In this document: in pieces, positions 20,512 through 31,511 of the stretch
Position numbering within the stretch: the first letter of the stretch is position 1
Layout of the letters: each line of letters opens with the position of its first letter
Assembly (NCBI GenBank): GCA_029204225.1
Contig: MU832098.1
Coordinates: 23,495-87,494, forward strand
Direction of reading: 5' to 3'
From: Diphasiastrum complanatum
Lineage: Eukaryota > Streptophyta > Lycopodiopsida > Lycopodiales > Lycopodiaceae
DNA length: 64,000 nucleotides
Notes under the pieces: generated by a model
Databases searched by the model: none
What the model saw: the letters and a program-made list of their open reading frames with translations, nothing else
What the model was told of the DNA's origin: nothing
Translations under genes and position numbers: made by a program

Positions 20512-23384
20512 ACAAATATTGTTTGAGTACAAGAAGATGAACTATTTGAGATTCATTATACTTGGAGACGGTTCCTTGTGGCTGCTCCATATAGATATCC
20601 TCTTCCAAAAAACCATTCAAGAAAGCATTAGAGACATCCATTTGACATAGAATCCATCCAAAATGTGATGCAAGTGCAATGATTAGTCTTATTGTGACCA
20701 TCTTGGCCACGGGTGCAAAAGTTTCCTCATAGTCTATCCCTCTCTCTTGAGCATAACCTTTTGCAACTAATCTTGCTTTATGTTTGTTAACACTCCCATT
20801 TGAATTCAACTTAAGCTTGAAGACCCACTTGCATCCTATAACATTCCTTTGAGGTCTCTCAACAAGCAACCAAGTTTCATTCTCAATCAAGGCATCATAC
20901 TCATCCAACATAGCTTATACCATTCTTTGGAGTTCAATGCATCTTCAACATTAGATGGTTATTCAAAACTAGATAAAGCATAAGAAGTGGATGAGATACC
21001 CTCAACTTGCTGTCCTTTGCCTTGATATGTGAGCCTTGATGGCTCCACTTTTGCCCTTGAAGATCTCCTTGGTGTGATAGGTGGGTTTGGTGCTTGCTCC
21101 TCCATGAGCTCCTCCTCAAAACCAAGATCTTGCTCCTCGGCCATCTTCTTCTTGATTGTTGGAGCACTTGAGCCTTCTTCAAGCATATGCATATGATGTT
21201 CATCAAAGATGACATCCCTTGAAACAACAAATTTGTTCCAGGATGGGAGATAGACTTTGTAGCCCTTGCTTGAGCTTGCATATCCAAGCATGATCCCTCT
21301 TGTGGAAGATGGATCCTCCTTGGTTCTTGTTTCCAATGGCACATGCACATAACATATACACCCAAAAACTTTCAAGTGATTAAGATTGGGTTTCTTTCCA
21401 TACAACATCTCATAAGGAGTTTTGCCTTCAATTGCTTTGCAAGACACCCTATTCATCAAGTAGTTTGCACATACAAGAGACTCACCCCAAAAGGATTTGG
21501 GCAAACAAGCATCTAATATTAAAGCCATAGAACATTCACATAATGTTCTATTCCTTCTTTCAGCAACTCCATTTTGTTGAGGAGTGTAAGGACAAGAAGT
21601 CTCTTTCTTGATCCCTTCCTCCTCACAAAAGGCCTTGAACTCATTGGAGATGAATTCTCCACCATTGTCACTTCTAAGAATCTTGATGCTATGATTATGA
21701 TGCTTTTCCACAAACAACTTGAACTTTACAAAAGTATCAAATACTTGAGACTTGAAGGAAAGTAAGAACACCCAACAATATCTTGAGTAGTCATCAATGA
21801 AGGTTAAAAACATGGATGAACCTCCATTAGATTTGGTGCTAGCAATGTGCACATCCGAGTGTATGAGTTCAAGAGGATGAGATGACTTTGTGATGGAGTT
21901 AGGAAACACCTTCTTATGTGCCTTGGATAAGGCACAAGCTTCACAAACCTTGTCTTCCTTCCCAATAGACCTTGGTAGGCCTAAAGCATACTCCTCCTTG
22001 ATCATAGCCTCCATGGAACCCGAGTTGACATGTCCAAGTCTTTTGTGCCATAAAGTAAAGGTAGATATCTTGCTCTTCTCGGCCAACATGACAACATTAG
22101 TATCCACAAATGCATCCAGCTTATAAAGTTTGCCAAGTCTAGTGCCCTTAGCCACTATCTTACCCTTCTTCTTGATGAAACATTCATTTGAAGCAAAGTC
22201 AACATTGAAACCATTGTCTACCATTTGGCCAACACTTAGTAGATTCTTTGTTATTGTAGGAATGTAGAAAACACCTTCTATGTTGATCTTTTTGGAAGAT
22301 CCTAAGCAAAGGGGAATGCTACCAACTCCTTCAATCTTACAAGCTTCATCATTTGCTGTATAGATAGACTTTATAGGTCCATCATAAGATAAGAGAGAAG
22401 AGAAAAACTCCCTTTTACTAGTCATGTGTGAACTAGCACCCGAGTCAATCCACCAAGGATCTTCTCCTTTGAAGCTTGTTGAAGAAAATATGGAAATCAT
22501 GAGAGAGTCCTCATGTGAACTCTCCTCCTCCTCCTCTTTGCTCATGTTGGCTTGGCTTTGATCTTGCTTCCTCTTGAAGCATTCCGAGGCATAATGCCCC
22601 ATCTTGCTACAATAGTAGCACTTCACCTTTGATTTGTCCTTCTTGACTTTGGTGGTTGATGGAGATGCCTTTGGGGGTCCTTCTTGATCCTCAAGCTTTG
22701 CAGACTTCTTGAATGTTGATCCTTTGCCTTTGGACTTGCCTTTGCCTTTGGTGAAGAGAGCTTGGTCATCTCCACCTTGGATGGAAAGCCTATCCATCCT
22801 CTCTTGCATTTGGCTCCTTCTTGATTCCTCGGCCATGAGTGTGCCTTGGAGTTCTTCAAGTATGGGTAGCTTACCCATAATTGCATATCCCTGAACCAAA
22901 TTGTCAAATTCAAAGCTTAGTCCATTCAATATGAGTTGAACAAGCTCTTCATCCTTGATAGGGTCACCTATAAAGGCTAGCTCTTTGTTCAATTCCTTTA
23001 CTCTTAGGACAAAAGTATGTGCACTCTCTCCTTTCTTTTGATAGCTTCTATAGATTTGATTTTCAAAGCTAACATTCTAGTTTGGTTCTTGGATTCATAG
23101 AACTTTTGCAAAGTCTCCCAAGCATCTTGAGCTGAAGTGCAATCTCCTACCTCTCTTAAGAGTTCATTTGCAACATTCATTTTTATGCAATGTAGTGCAA
23201 CATTGCACCTCTTGATGTATTTGGCTTTTTCTTGAGGATGAATAGGTTCACCCTCCTTACCATTTACAATTTCCATCAGATCTTGCATGATCATGATATA
23301 TTCCATTCTAACTTTCCATATGGAATAGTTAGTTTTGTTGAGCCTTTCATTAGTATCCAAAAGATATGCATTTATAGATGCCAT
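20512..23384 (-). pseudogene. copia C5 Gag-Pol, truncated in RT
   Basis: The best-preserved polyprotein in the window. It begins MASINAYLLDTNERLNKTNY at 23384. A frameshift near 23010-23040 leads into a 677-codon frame (22992-20959). Domains in order: Gag (NKELAFIGDPIKDEELVQLI), zinc knuckle CYYCSKMGHYASEC, protease active site WWIDSGASSHMTSKREFF, pre-integrase HHCC (LWHKRLGHV...CEACALSK), integrase core with Asp in HSDVHIAS, Asp in LRSDNGGEF and Glu in NGVAERRNR, then the hinge SKGYKVYLPSWNKFVVSRDV. A stop and frame change at about 20912-20960 precede RT (CKWVFKLKLNSNGSVNKHKA, CQMDVSNAFLNGFLEEDIYM). RT ends after QPQGTVSKYNE; YVDD, RNase H and the 3' LTR are lost at the junction with C2. Confidence 0.92.
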
Positions 23385-24172
23385 CTAGTCTCCTAATCAA
23401 GGACTTGACACAAATGAAGGTTACTTCTATTGATTTGATTGAAGGTCTACCTTATCCCACTTCTTAGGGACCTGAAAAAATCAGTAATAGACTTCCTATA
23501 AAGATCTAAGAATGATCTCTAACAAAATCAAATCATAGAATACTAGAAACAATGCACTTGCTTGATTGAAGTAGACAATACTAGTAGAATTGCCCCTCTT
23601 TCTATAAAGAACATTAAAGCTTCCAAATGATCTGATCAAGAGTGAATTTCAGCAACCTAATATACTTACAAAATCACTTGTAAAAGATCTAAATGGAACT
23701 TAATGAGGATGCAACACAATCTACTATCCAATCACAAGCAAAAAATGATCAAAATTGATCTAATTTGGTGCATAAGTCAAGCAATGGTTGGACTGAACCT
23801 AAATCACTTTAGGAGGTGTCTACTACACCTTAGAACAGCCTTGAAGAGTCCCCAAAACTCTGATCTTCCCTCTCCTTGAATGCTAGAAAGCCTCCTCTAT
23901 AAAATCACCTCCAAAACTCGCTTAGAAATCAATGCTTGGAGCAAGCAAAACTTGCTATCTTGGTAATGTGAATTGAATTCAACTTTGCCTCTGGTTTTAG
24001 ACACCTAAACACCTGCAAATGAAGTCACACAGCACCAATCTCCAATGTATTTGACTCACTTTGAGTTCTAGAATCAATACTAGATGCTAAGATCCAATCT
24101 ACACAAGATTTAGATCAAAAATTGTGATCAAATTGAATGAAAACCAAGGATTTAGCTCATTTCAACCTTTAG
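23385..24172 (-). other. C5 untranslated leader
   Basis: About 790 bp between the primer site and the Gag ATG at 23384. No coding frame seen. Several short words (GATCAAAATTGATC, AATGATCTGATCA) recur. Long leaders are usual in this copia group. Confidence 0.6.
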
Positions 24173-24184
24173 GCTCTGATACCA
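24173..24184 (-). promoter_or_regulatory. C5 primer-binding site (tRNA-iMet type)
   Basis: The minus strand reads TGGTATCAGAGC directly next to the LTR end TTTTTACA. It fixes C5 orientation and its LTR boundary. Confidence 0.9.
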
Positions 24185-24866
24185 TGTAAAAATTACAGCA
24201 AATAAGGATCCTAAAACACTTGAAATGATGAGGGAAACAATAGATTATGATTTCATAAGATTAGCACAAGTTGAACCATCAAAATCCATCAAAAATCTAT
24301 GCTTGAACCTCACTAAATGGCCCAAATCCTTGAAGAAGGCTTCACACGTGTGAAAGTACGTCCTCCCACAGTCTGAGTACTGTACACCAGGCCTACATTC
24401 AATCCTATAATCATTAGTAATCACAAGTACTCAAACAATTATGAACATAGAGAGCAATTGCACCATTATGAGAGAAAAAACATGAAATTGCTTGATTGAT
24501 TTTGGTGAGATATCATCACCTATATATACATGATCCATCACGTTTTTGGGCAGGTATGAGTAGCCCTAAACCTATCCCTAATGCTAATTTTGGTGGATCT
24601 TTCATCCCTACCAAGTTAGGGTTGGAATCTTGGAGATCCCTCAACAATGCAAAAATTACCAAAAATAGCTCCTATTTTTTCTCCCTTGTATCTAAGCATA
24701 ATTTGGACTCATTCCAAAGGTTCTAACACTTAGGTCTACTTGAGAACATCCTTATGAATGGAATCCTATGCTATTTGGCACGTGTGACGAGCCACATCAT
24801 GACCATCTAACTATTTACAAGTCATATGACCAAAACTAGTCAAGCTAGAATTGTGAATTTTTAACA
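24185..24866 (-). repeat. C5 5' LTR
   Basis: 682 bp. On the minus strand it starts TGTTAAAAATTCACAATTCT and ends GCTGTAATTTTTACA. It carries CACACGTGTGA-type palindromes (near 24342 and 24778). Its opening (..TCTAGCTTG..) is related to the S and C4 LTRs. The 3' partner is absent. Confidence 0.85.
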
Positions 24867-25520
24867 TTTTCTGCACGCATAGATCGGCACTTGTCTTGTA
24901 TTTGTGCCCGAAATCAAGTAACTGCAGTCTCAGAAGAAGTCGTCGGTTGAGATCTGACAGATGTCATCGGTTGAGATCTGACAGAAGTCGTCGGTCGAGA
25001 TCTGACATAAACTCATTATGAAGAAATGGACCTGTTTGATACAAGTGAAGAACTTCAAGGGAAAAAATATGATTGTGGCTCAGAGTATAAGTTCTTATGA
25101 AAAAGGTGTATCTCAAGGAATGTTTGTATGCTCGAGATACCAGACAGACAGAAATGAGGTGGCTAAAAGTGTTAGAATCTTTTCATATGGCATAGTCTAT
25201 CATTTGTTGACCTAGAACATCCATGACCAATGGGTATTTATAGGAAAGAGAAAATGCATAGAAAGAAAATAAGTACAGATATGAATCATAAACAAGGAAC
25301 GAGGTTAAAAAATAGGCATGCAAAATGAGAATTACAAGCAAGGAAATAATCAAAATATGTAAAATATATACTAGGAAAAAGATGTTAAATTGGGTCAACA
25401 AAAAACAACTCTTCGTAATACCGTCGTAGACGACGGTAATATCGTCGTAGACGACCACCGTTGACGATAGTGTCTAGGAGTATTCCGTCAAGTGTTTGCA
25501 ACTGGACTGCACCATTAGGA
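24867..25520 (-). repeat. gypsy G2 3' terminal region (LTR candidate)
   Basis: Non-coding DNA after the G2 integrase on the minus strand. A minus-strand TATAAATA at 25242-25235 with a nearby CCCATTGG box is LTR-like. It contains three 24-bp units (24937-25007) that recur at the other end of G2 and a pair of CGTCGTAGACGACG palindromes (25421-25459). The rest does not align by eye with 30445-31511, so LTR ends are not settled. Confidence 0.45.
24937..25007. repeat. three tandem 24-bp units, shared with 31212-31273
   Basis: Unit AAGTCGTCGGTTGAGATCTGACAG three times with minor changes. Three related units (GGTTGAGATCTGAGAGA..) occur at 31212-31273 near the opposite end of G2. This supports the two regions being the termini of one element. 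Confidence 0.7.
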
Positions 25521-26400
25521 AAGATTTTATTAATAACATATGGTCCCTTACTTCAGAATTTCAATTTGTCGAGGTGCTTCTTTGATGTATAAAGGAGCAC
25601 CTGGTCACCTAAGTGTAGATCTTTATTTCATAAGTGATGGTCATGCTAGGCCTTTTGGCGTCATTTGTTAACCAGTTGTGCGTGGTAAGATATAAGTCTT
25701 GTCTCGCATAACTGGACTAACGTAAATAGCCTGGTTTTGACTTGTTGCTCAATTGTAGTTTTTTCACATAGATCTTTAGAAAAAGCTTCCATGACTCTTA
25801 GCGAAGGGACTACGAATTCTACAGGCATTACCGCCTCTTGACCATATACTAAGTGGAAAGGGGTAACCAAGTCAGTGGCTTTCTTTGGGGTGGTGCAGTA
25901 AGCCCAGATAGCTGAAAAAAGTTTTGTTTCCCAATCAGAGCAACTGGATTCAGCCTGGCCATTACATCTAGGATAATACGGTGTACTCTTTCTATGAACG
26001 ACAAGGTAATGGCGTAGTAAATTATCATGACAGCATTTAAAAAATGCGTGTCGCGATCACTAACGAGCTCTATAGGGCAACCAAAATGTGTAATCATGTT
26101 TTCGTAAAGAAAACACGATACAGGTTATGCGTTGGTGTCCTTTGTTGCTCGAGCCTCAACCCACTTAGTGGTGTAATCTGTGGCTATGAGGATGTAATGA
26201 GCTTGGGTATGTTTCATTGTTGGACTGATTGGTCCAACAAAGTCAATTTCCCACTTATGGAAGGCTTCGCCTTCTATAATGGGAGTCAGTGGTGTGAAGT
26301 CTGCTTTGGTATTTTTCTTGGTTCGTTGATAGACATCACACATTTTAATGACAGCAAACGTGCCCTTAAATAAAGATGGCCACCACAATCCTGCTCGTAG
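25521..26400 (-). pseudogene. gypsy G2 integrase
   Basis: Minus strand. From about 26388, [20 protein letters not shown] includes part of the HHCC finger. The core follows with the first Asp in [27 protein letters not shown], then a stop at about 26125. The second Asp is in ITHFGCPIELVSDRDTHF (SDRD where SDRG is usual). The third (Glu) region is damaged: the family's N-G-x-x-E-R text is not readable and only FIERVHRIILDVMARLNP remains. A shift gives VTPFHLVYGQEAVMPVEFV (25870-25810) near the C-terminus. Several frame breaks make it inactive. Confidence 0.8.
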
Positions 26401-27335
26401 GATAATCTTAGTTGTGGCTTCAGCAAGAAAGTGGCCGCCGCCAATGCCCTCATGAGCCTGAGATATGATCAGTCGTATCTCATATTCATAAGCACATCGT
26501 CGAATGATACCGTCAACGCCCCTTTTGTAAAGTTGTCCCTCTATTAACTAAAAGGGCGCTGCTTTTAGCAAAAAAAAAAATTGTCGCCGTACTCAGGCCT
26601 TCTTTGAGTCTGCCTATTGTTAGGAATTGAGTGATCTCCTCGGCCCATAAGGGTGTAGCATCAATTTGAAAAAGGCATGCATCAGGGAGATCATCATTGA
26701 CTGGTGCAGTTGCCTTTTCAGCATTAGGTAGTGGGGAAAGGTGATTTGCCATGAAATGTTGGGTCCCTTTCCAAACGACTACGCAGAAATTAAATTCTTC
26801 TAATATCAACAACCATCGAGCTATACGTCCCGTTTTATAGGATCGGTTAACGATATATAATAGGGCTTGATGATCAGTGTAGAATGCAAAGGTCTGGCCT
26901 TATAAATAAGTTTTTGTACAACATAGACCATAGCCAATGCTTCTCTCTCCGTGGTTGTATAGTTTACTTCAGCAGGCACCAGTTGCCTGCTCAAGAAACA
27001 TATTGGGAAGTCTTTGTCATACTCGTCTGGTTGTGCAAGAAGACCTCCAATGACATACTTACTTGCGTCAGTATGCACATGAAACTCTTTCGTATAATCT
27101 GGCGAGTGGAGTATGGGTGCCATGGTAAGGGCTATTTTCAACTCCTTAAAGGCTTTAATTCGTTCTTCAGTCGAGCGAGGATCTACCACAACTAAATAAA
27201 TGAGGCGTGCCTTGCTAACATAGTTGATTATAAAGATGCAATAATAATTTGTATAACCGAGGAAGACATAAACCTCCTTCATTGTTGTAGGTAAGGGCAT
27301 TTCAACTATAACCTTGATTTTTGACGGGTCGGTAG
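26401..27335 (-). pseudogene. gypsy G2 RT thumb/connection and RNase H
   Basis: The minus-strand frame from about 27335 reads VLGHIISKDGISTDPSKIKV, then MPLPTTMKEVYVFLGYTNYY, the segment after the RT palm. RNase H follows: KEFHVHTDASKYVIGGLLAQ (HTDAS carries the first catalytic Asp), FLSRQLVPAEVNYTTTEREA (Glu position), and YYISLTDPIKRDV to 26821. Past a break, the tail HFMANHLSPLPNAEKA (about 26760-26710) is the RNase H/linker end. The finger and palm parts of RT, including the Y-x-DD box, are absent upstream. Confidence 0.8.
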
Positions 27336-28265
27336 AAATACCGTCCTTTGAAATTATATGCCCGAGTACAACCCCATACTTATCATGTCTTCATCGATTG
27401 TATGCCAGATTTCGTCTGGATACATGTCCCATGTATACACTTTGGATTTGGGCCTGTATGCTTGTGTGTTGGGTACCTTGGATGTCAGTTGGACGTGAGC
27501 CAACGGTCCTGGAGTCTTGATCTCCTTAGGAATTGACTTTGGTGGATAAGGTTGGGCATCTAGATATTGGAGTACATGTTCATCCGTCATTTCTACATCA
27601 TCCATGGAAAGAATACCTTCTTCGAAACATGGGCGGTAGAGACACTAGGTTCTCTTGGGCACCAAGCTATAGGAATCGGGTCAATCATCATAAGTGGGAT
27701 GATGGGTGTATCAATGTCTGTAGAAGATGGGATAATATTTATATCTTCTGCAGCAGTTTCGATATGACATCGATTGGAATCAGCACAGTCCACAGCGGCT
27801 AGTTCTTGACCCCAATTGATTATGTCCGTGGATCTTGTATAGTGGCCGTTGGGTTGGATCGGGACACTATCTGATTCGTCATATGTTGTTGATGACCAAT
27901 CATCATAAACTTTAGCAGGCTTGACATGGCCAGTTGAGTCAACAGTGACTCGTTTATCGTGATTGCCAAAGGTGATTTTGCTATGCTTCCAATCTTGGAC
28001 AATACCTGCCATCTTGAGCCAGGTGTACCAAGAAGGAGTTTATAAGTATTGGCATCTTCTGATAAATCTAACATAACACAATTAATCACAAATTTGACAC
28101 CTGCTATTCGAACTTTAATATTTGATAAATGACCAGCAGGGTCTATAACTCGTTGATCAGCCATGCAAAGTTTATATCATGGTTGATCGAGGGTATGGAA
28201 GCCCCACGACTTTGCCAATGACAAAGCCATTATATTGACATCTGATCCGCTATCAAGGATAGCAA
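27336..28265 (-). pseudogene. gypsy G2 protease and post-protease linker, joined abruptly to RT thumb
   Basis: The retropepsin active site LAILDSGSDVNIMALSLAKS lies at about 28262-28203. A stop follows, then MADQRVIDPAGHLSNIKVRI and DANTYKLLLGTPGSRW, where LLLGTPG stands for the family's ILG-R-PW motif. An acidic linker with repeated Asp/Pro text runs to about 27354 (VYTWDMYPDEIWHTIDEDM). At about 27340-27355 this meets the RT thumb (..SMG|VVLGHIISKDG), so most of RT has been deleted. Confidence 0.7.
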
Positions 28266-30444
28266 GTTACTGTGGGATAGTCTTTATAGGACAAAGGCAG
28301 GGCGATGCTAGTCCCCTTAGCAACACCTATATTCAACAGATTCATAGGAATCTGAGGAATTTCAGGAATCTCTTCTGGTTTTTGTTGTTCATCAAGAATA
28401 GTAGGCTGTTGAAAACTACGATGGATATAATGTTGAAGCCCAACGAAGGATTTTATTGCGCTATGGAATGGCATAGTGAGTTGAGCTTGCAGGAGGTCAA
28501 AAAATACTTCAAGTCCCAGTAGAGATTGCTCCTTTTTGGGGATTGGAGCTGATAACAGACTTTTTGTATGTTCTTCCTCTCGCAAAAACTCATCTTGAAA
28601 TTCATTGTATTGCCTTTATTCCACTTTTGGGTTTGGGTAATCTTTTGGTAATGTGGAAGCCGTCAAGTGGCTTCCCCATGGGTCAGCTGATTTTTTATTG
28701 TTTTGATGTTGTTCTTGTTGTTGGCGTTGTGCTCTAGTTGGGACTCTAACAGGTTCGGATGATATATGACGTGCTGGAAGAATCTTGTTAGGTTGTTTAG
28801 AACAATCCTTGAAACTGTGTTTGCAAACACAGTCTGGACATTCCGCATGGTATTGGTTTTTAACTTTACAGTCAACCATGAAGTGTTCTGTTTCACCACA
28901 AATAAAGCAGCAGTTACTCACTGGTCCTGTGGTGATAGTGTAATATCTTGGATGGCTAGCTATGTTGCATTTTCTGGTGGTGTGGAATACTCATCTCGTT
29001 TGCATGAGCATGAGTTGTCGGTTTGATATTGGTGAGGACTAGGTAATGGAAGTGTTGTATCGTGATAAAATGAGTGATCGTAGGAGTTTTCTACCAGATG
29101 TGCTTGTGTAGACTCCCGAGGGTGCCTACGTTTTTGTGCTCCTAGGTCAGGTTGTCCTCTTGGAGGTGGTCCTAAGAGCGCCAACTATGGTTGAGGTTCA
29201 TGTCTAGGTTGTCTGGGCAACTCTTGTATATGGACTTGGTTGTTTCGTAGTTGGTAGTGTGTGTGTTGGTTCTGTGAAACAAACAGTTGTTGAGGAGGTT
29301 GATAATGCCCCCCTGACTGATTGTGAGGCTGGTTCCTCGGGTTATAATAGCAATAAAATGTATGTCCCATAAAGTCGCAGATGTCACATTTGATCAATGA
29401 AGTATTTGGGACCGGTTGGTATGAAGGGCACTCATTGCCAGTGTGTGCACCTTGACAATGAGGGCACCATGTGTTCTCTCATCTATGGTGGATTTGGCCA
29501 GTTGGTAATTGACCTGGCATCGAACTTTGGATAGACTTAAGAGTGTTTTGAAACTCTTTCATGAGTTTCTCCATCTGTTGTTGGTGTTGCTAGTTAAGCA
29601 ACTCCATCTGTGTTTTCCACAACTATTCTCGTGTTTGTTCATTTGGTCGAGCTTCTTAAACAAGACGATGTGCTCTCCATTCACGTGGCTCGTCGACATC
29701 TGAGCCCTCATCTTCTTCCCGAATGGCATCAGACATGGCTTGTTTCAATGATGTGTATTCATCATTGGAGCAAAGCTCACGTCGTATCCATGGTGGGAGT
29801 CCAATGAGGAACCAGATTATGAGCATGGACTCAGTGGGTTGCTCTTGTACCTAACTTTTTAATATTTTTAATTGTTCAATGTAGTCATGCACTTTCTCGT
29901 CTTTTGTCATTCTGATGTTACTTAGCTTGACAAAAGGACTTTCGATCAAGCGAAATGGCTTGAAGCATTTGATAAATGCCTCCTTCAAGAGTGACCAGTC
30001 TCGTTTATCTTCACAATCAAGGTTAAAAAACCATTCCCGTGCTCGATCGATCATGGTCATCGAGAAGAGCTATACCATGGCGTCTGGTGATGTCTCACCA
30101 TAGACATCACATGCATTCTCAAAGACTTGAAGAAATCTTTGAGGATTAGTGTTACTGTCATACTTAGATAAATCTAGCTTTGGAGTATGTTTTTCAATAC
30201 GTGGAACATTATTTGCAAAAGCTCCGTGTAAGTGAGCCCGTGCATGTGAAGATTCGGCAACATGAAAATGTGGTCGATCATATGGAGCTTCAAAACGCAT
30301 GGGTTCCCATCTATTGAATGGGTTGGTGGATGGCTCTTGGACTTGGGATTTCATCCTGGAATTAAATCGAGCCTGTTCGGTGGATAGGGAGACCATCTCT
30401 AGTGGATAGTCCTCTATTGAATTCGGATCATAAGGATGATCCAT
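28266..30444 (-). pseudogene. gypsy G2 Gag
   Basis: ATG at 30444 (MDHPYDPNSIEDYPLEMVSL) starts Gag. The Gag core reads TPKLDLSKYDSNTNPQRFLQ, DVYGETSPDAM (stop near 30072), REWFFNLDCEDKRDWSLLKE, FKPFRLIESPFVKLSNIRM and MLIIWFLIGLPPWIRRELC, then an acidic REEDEGSDVDEP. This matches G1 block by block. Zinc knuckles again form two pairs: CPHCQGAHTGNEC with CDICDFMGHTFYC (29470-29340), and CFICGETEHFMVDC with CPDCVCKHSFKDC (28912-28810). A linker to the protease follows (28590-28266). At least six stops or shifts are present. Confidence 0.8.
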
Positions 30445-31511
30445 AACACTCTAGAGTACCTTAGAAATGTGAAAATAGGACTCTTGGACTCTTTGGTAAC
30501 TTAACTCATTGGAATCTTTGTTCAGAATGCAGTTGCTACGGTTCCACGGTGGGTGCGACTGGAATGTGACCAGTTTGCGGTTGAATATAGTTGGAACGAT
30601 TGAATGCGAGCGCTACAAATGCGGTCTATTGCAGTTCAAGGGCAAATGGAGATGTGGTGCGTTTGAATGCAGTCGTTGCAGTTGATTGTAGTTGGAATGC
30701 AGTCTGTGCAGTATATTACGGGTGTATGTGGTCTGTTGCGGTTGGATACAGTTGAATACGTTAGCTGGGGTGTAGTTGTTTACGGTGGCTTGTGGTTGGA
30801 TACGACCTGATGTGATTGGAGGGTGAATGCAGTTGGGGTGCGGGTGACTACGATAGCTGGGGTGCGGTTGTTTGCGGTGGGTTGCGGTGGGTTTCGATTC
30901 TGTTGTAGTGGGATGTAGTGCAATGTCAAAAAACAGGGGATGTGGTGGTAATGTAATCTGCTTGTGGGTGAGTGCGGTCACTACGGTGCAACAGTGTATG
31001 CAGTTGGATATGATTCAATGCGATTGGGTGCGCTCGCTACGGTGCAACAGCTGATGTGGTTGTGTGCGGTTGAACACGTGCAACAGTTGATGTGGTTTGA
31101 ATGTGGTGTGTTTGTGATTCAAGGGCGAATGTAGTTGCAATGTGGTGTGGTTGATTGAAGGCGGTCACGACGCTTCAACGTGGTCGCTACGGTGCAAGGG
31201 TGGGTGTGGTTGGTCGATATCTGAGAGACGGCTCTGGTTGAGATCTGAGAGAAGGCGTCAGTCGAGATCTAAGGGAGGTCTACATTTATTTACGAAGCCT
31301 AGGAAATGTTACTAGCTCCTACATGGCCGTTCCTTCTCTGGGATACACCATGTAGGCTCACATAGATAATCCACTATCATCCTAGCTAGTAATTTCTCGG
31401 CTCTCATGCTCGGCTCTCAGCTTCTTCTGAGACCTCCTCGGTCATGGGTGAGAGATATTCTGTGTCTTCAGCTTGGCTCGGCATCTGGGGATTCTCTAGA
31501 ATCCGCTAACA
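30445..31511 (-). repeat. G2 5' terminal region with degenerate TGCGGTTG repeat
   Basis: Non-coding. 30540-31200 is a degenerate tandem repeat of words like GTGCGGTTGAATGCAGTTG on the plus strand, with no fixed period. 31212-31273 holds three 24-bp units shared with 24937-25007. The right edge reads CCGCTAACA at 31503-31511 (minus TGTTAGCGG), immediately before C2 integrase text, so it is probably the G2 terminus. No primer site was recognised next to Gag. Small ORFs here are low-complexity artefacts. Confidence 0.55.

Noticed and set aside
30613-30981. 122-codon His/Pro/Thr-rich minus-strand ORF
   Set aside because: Falls entirely in the degenerate TGCGGTTG repeat; composition explains it.
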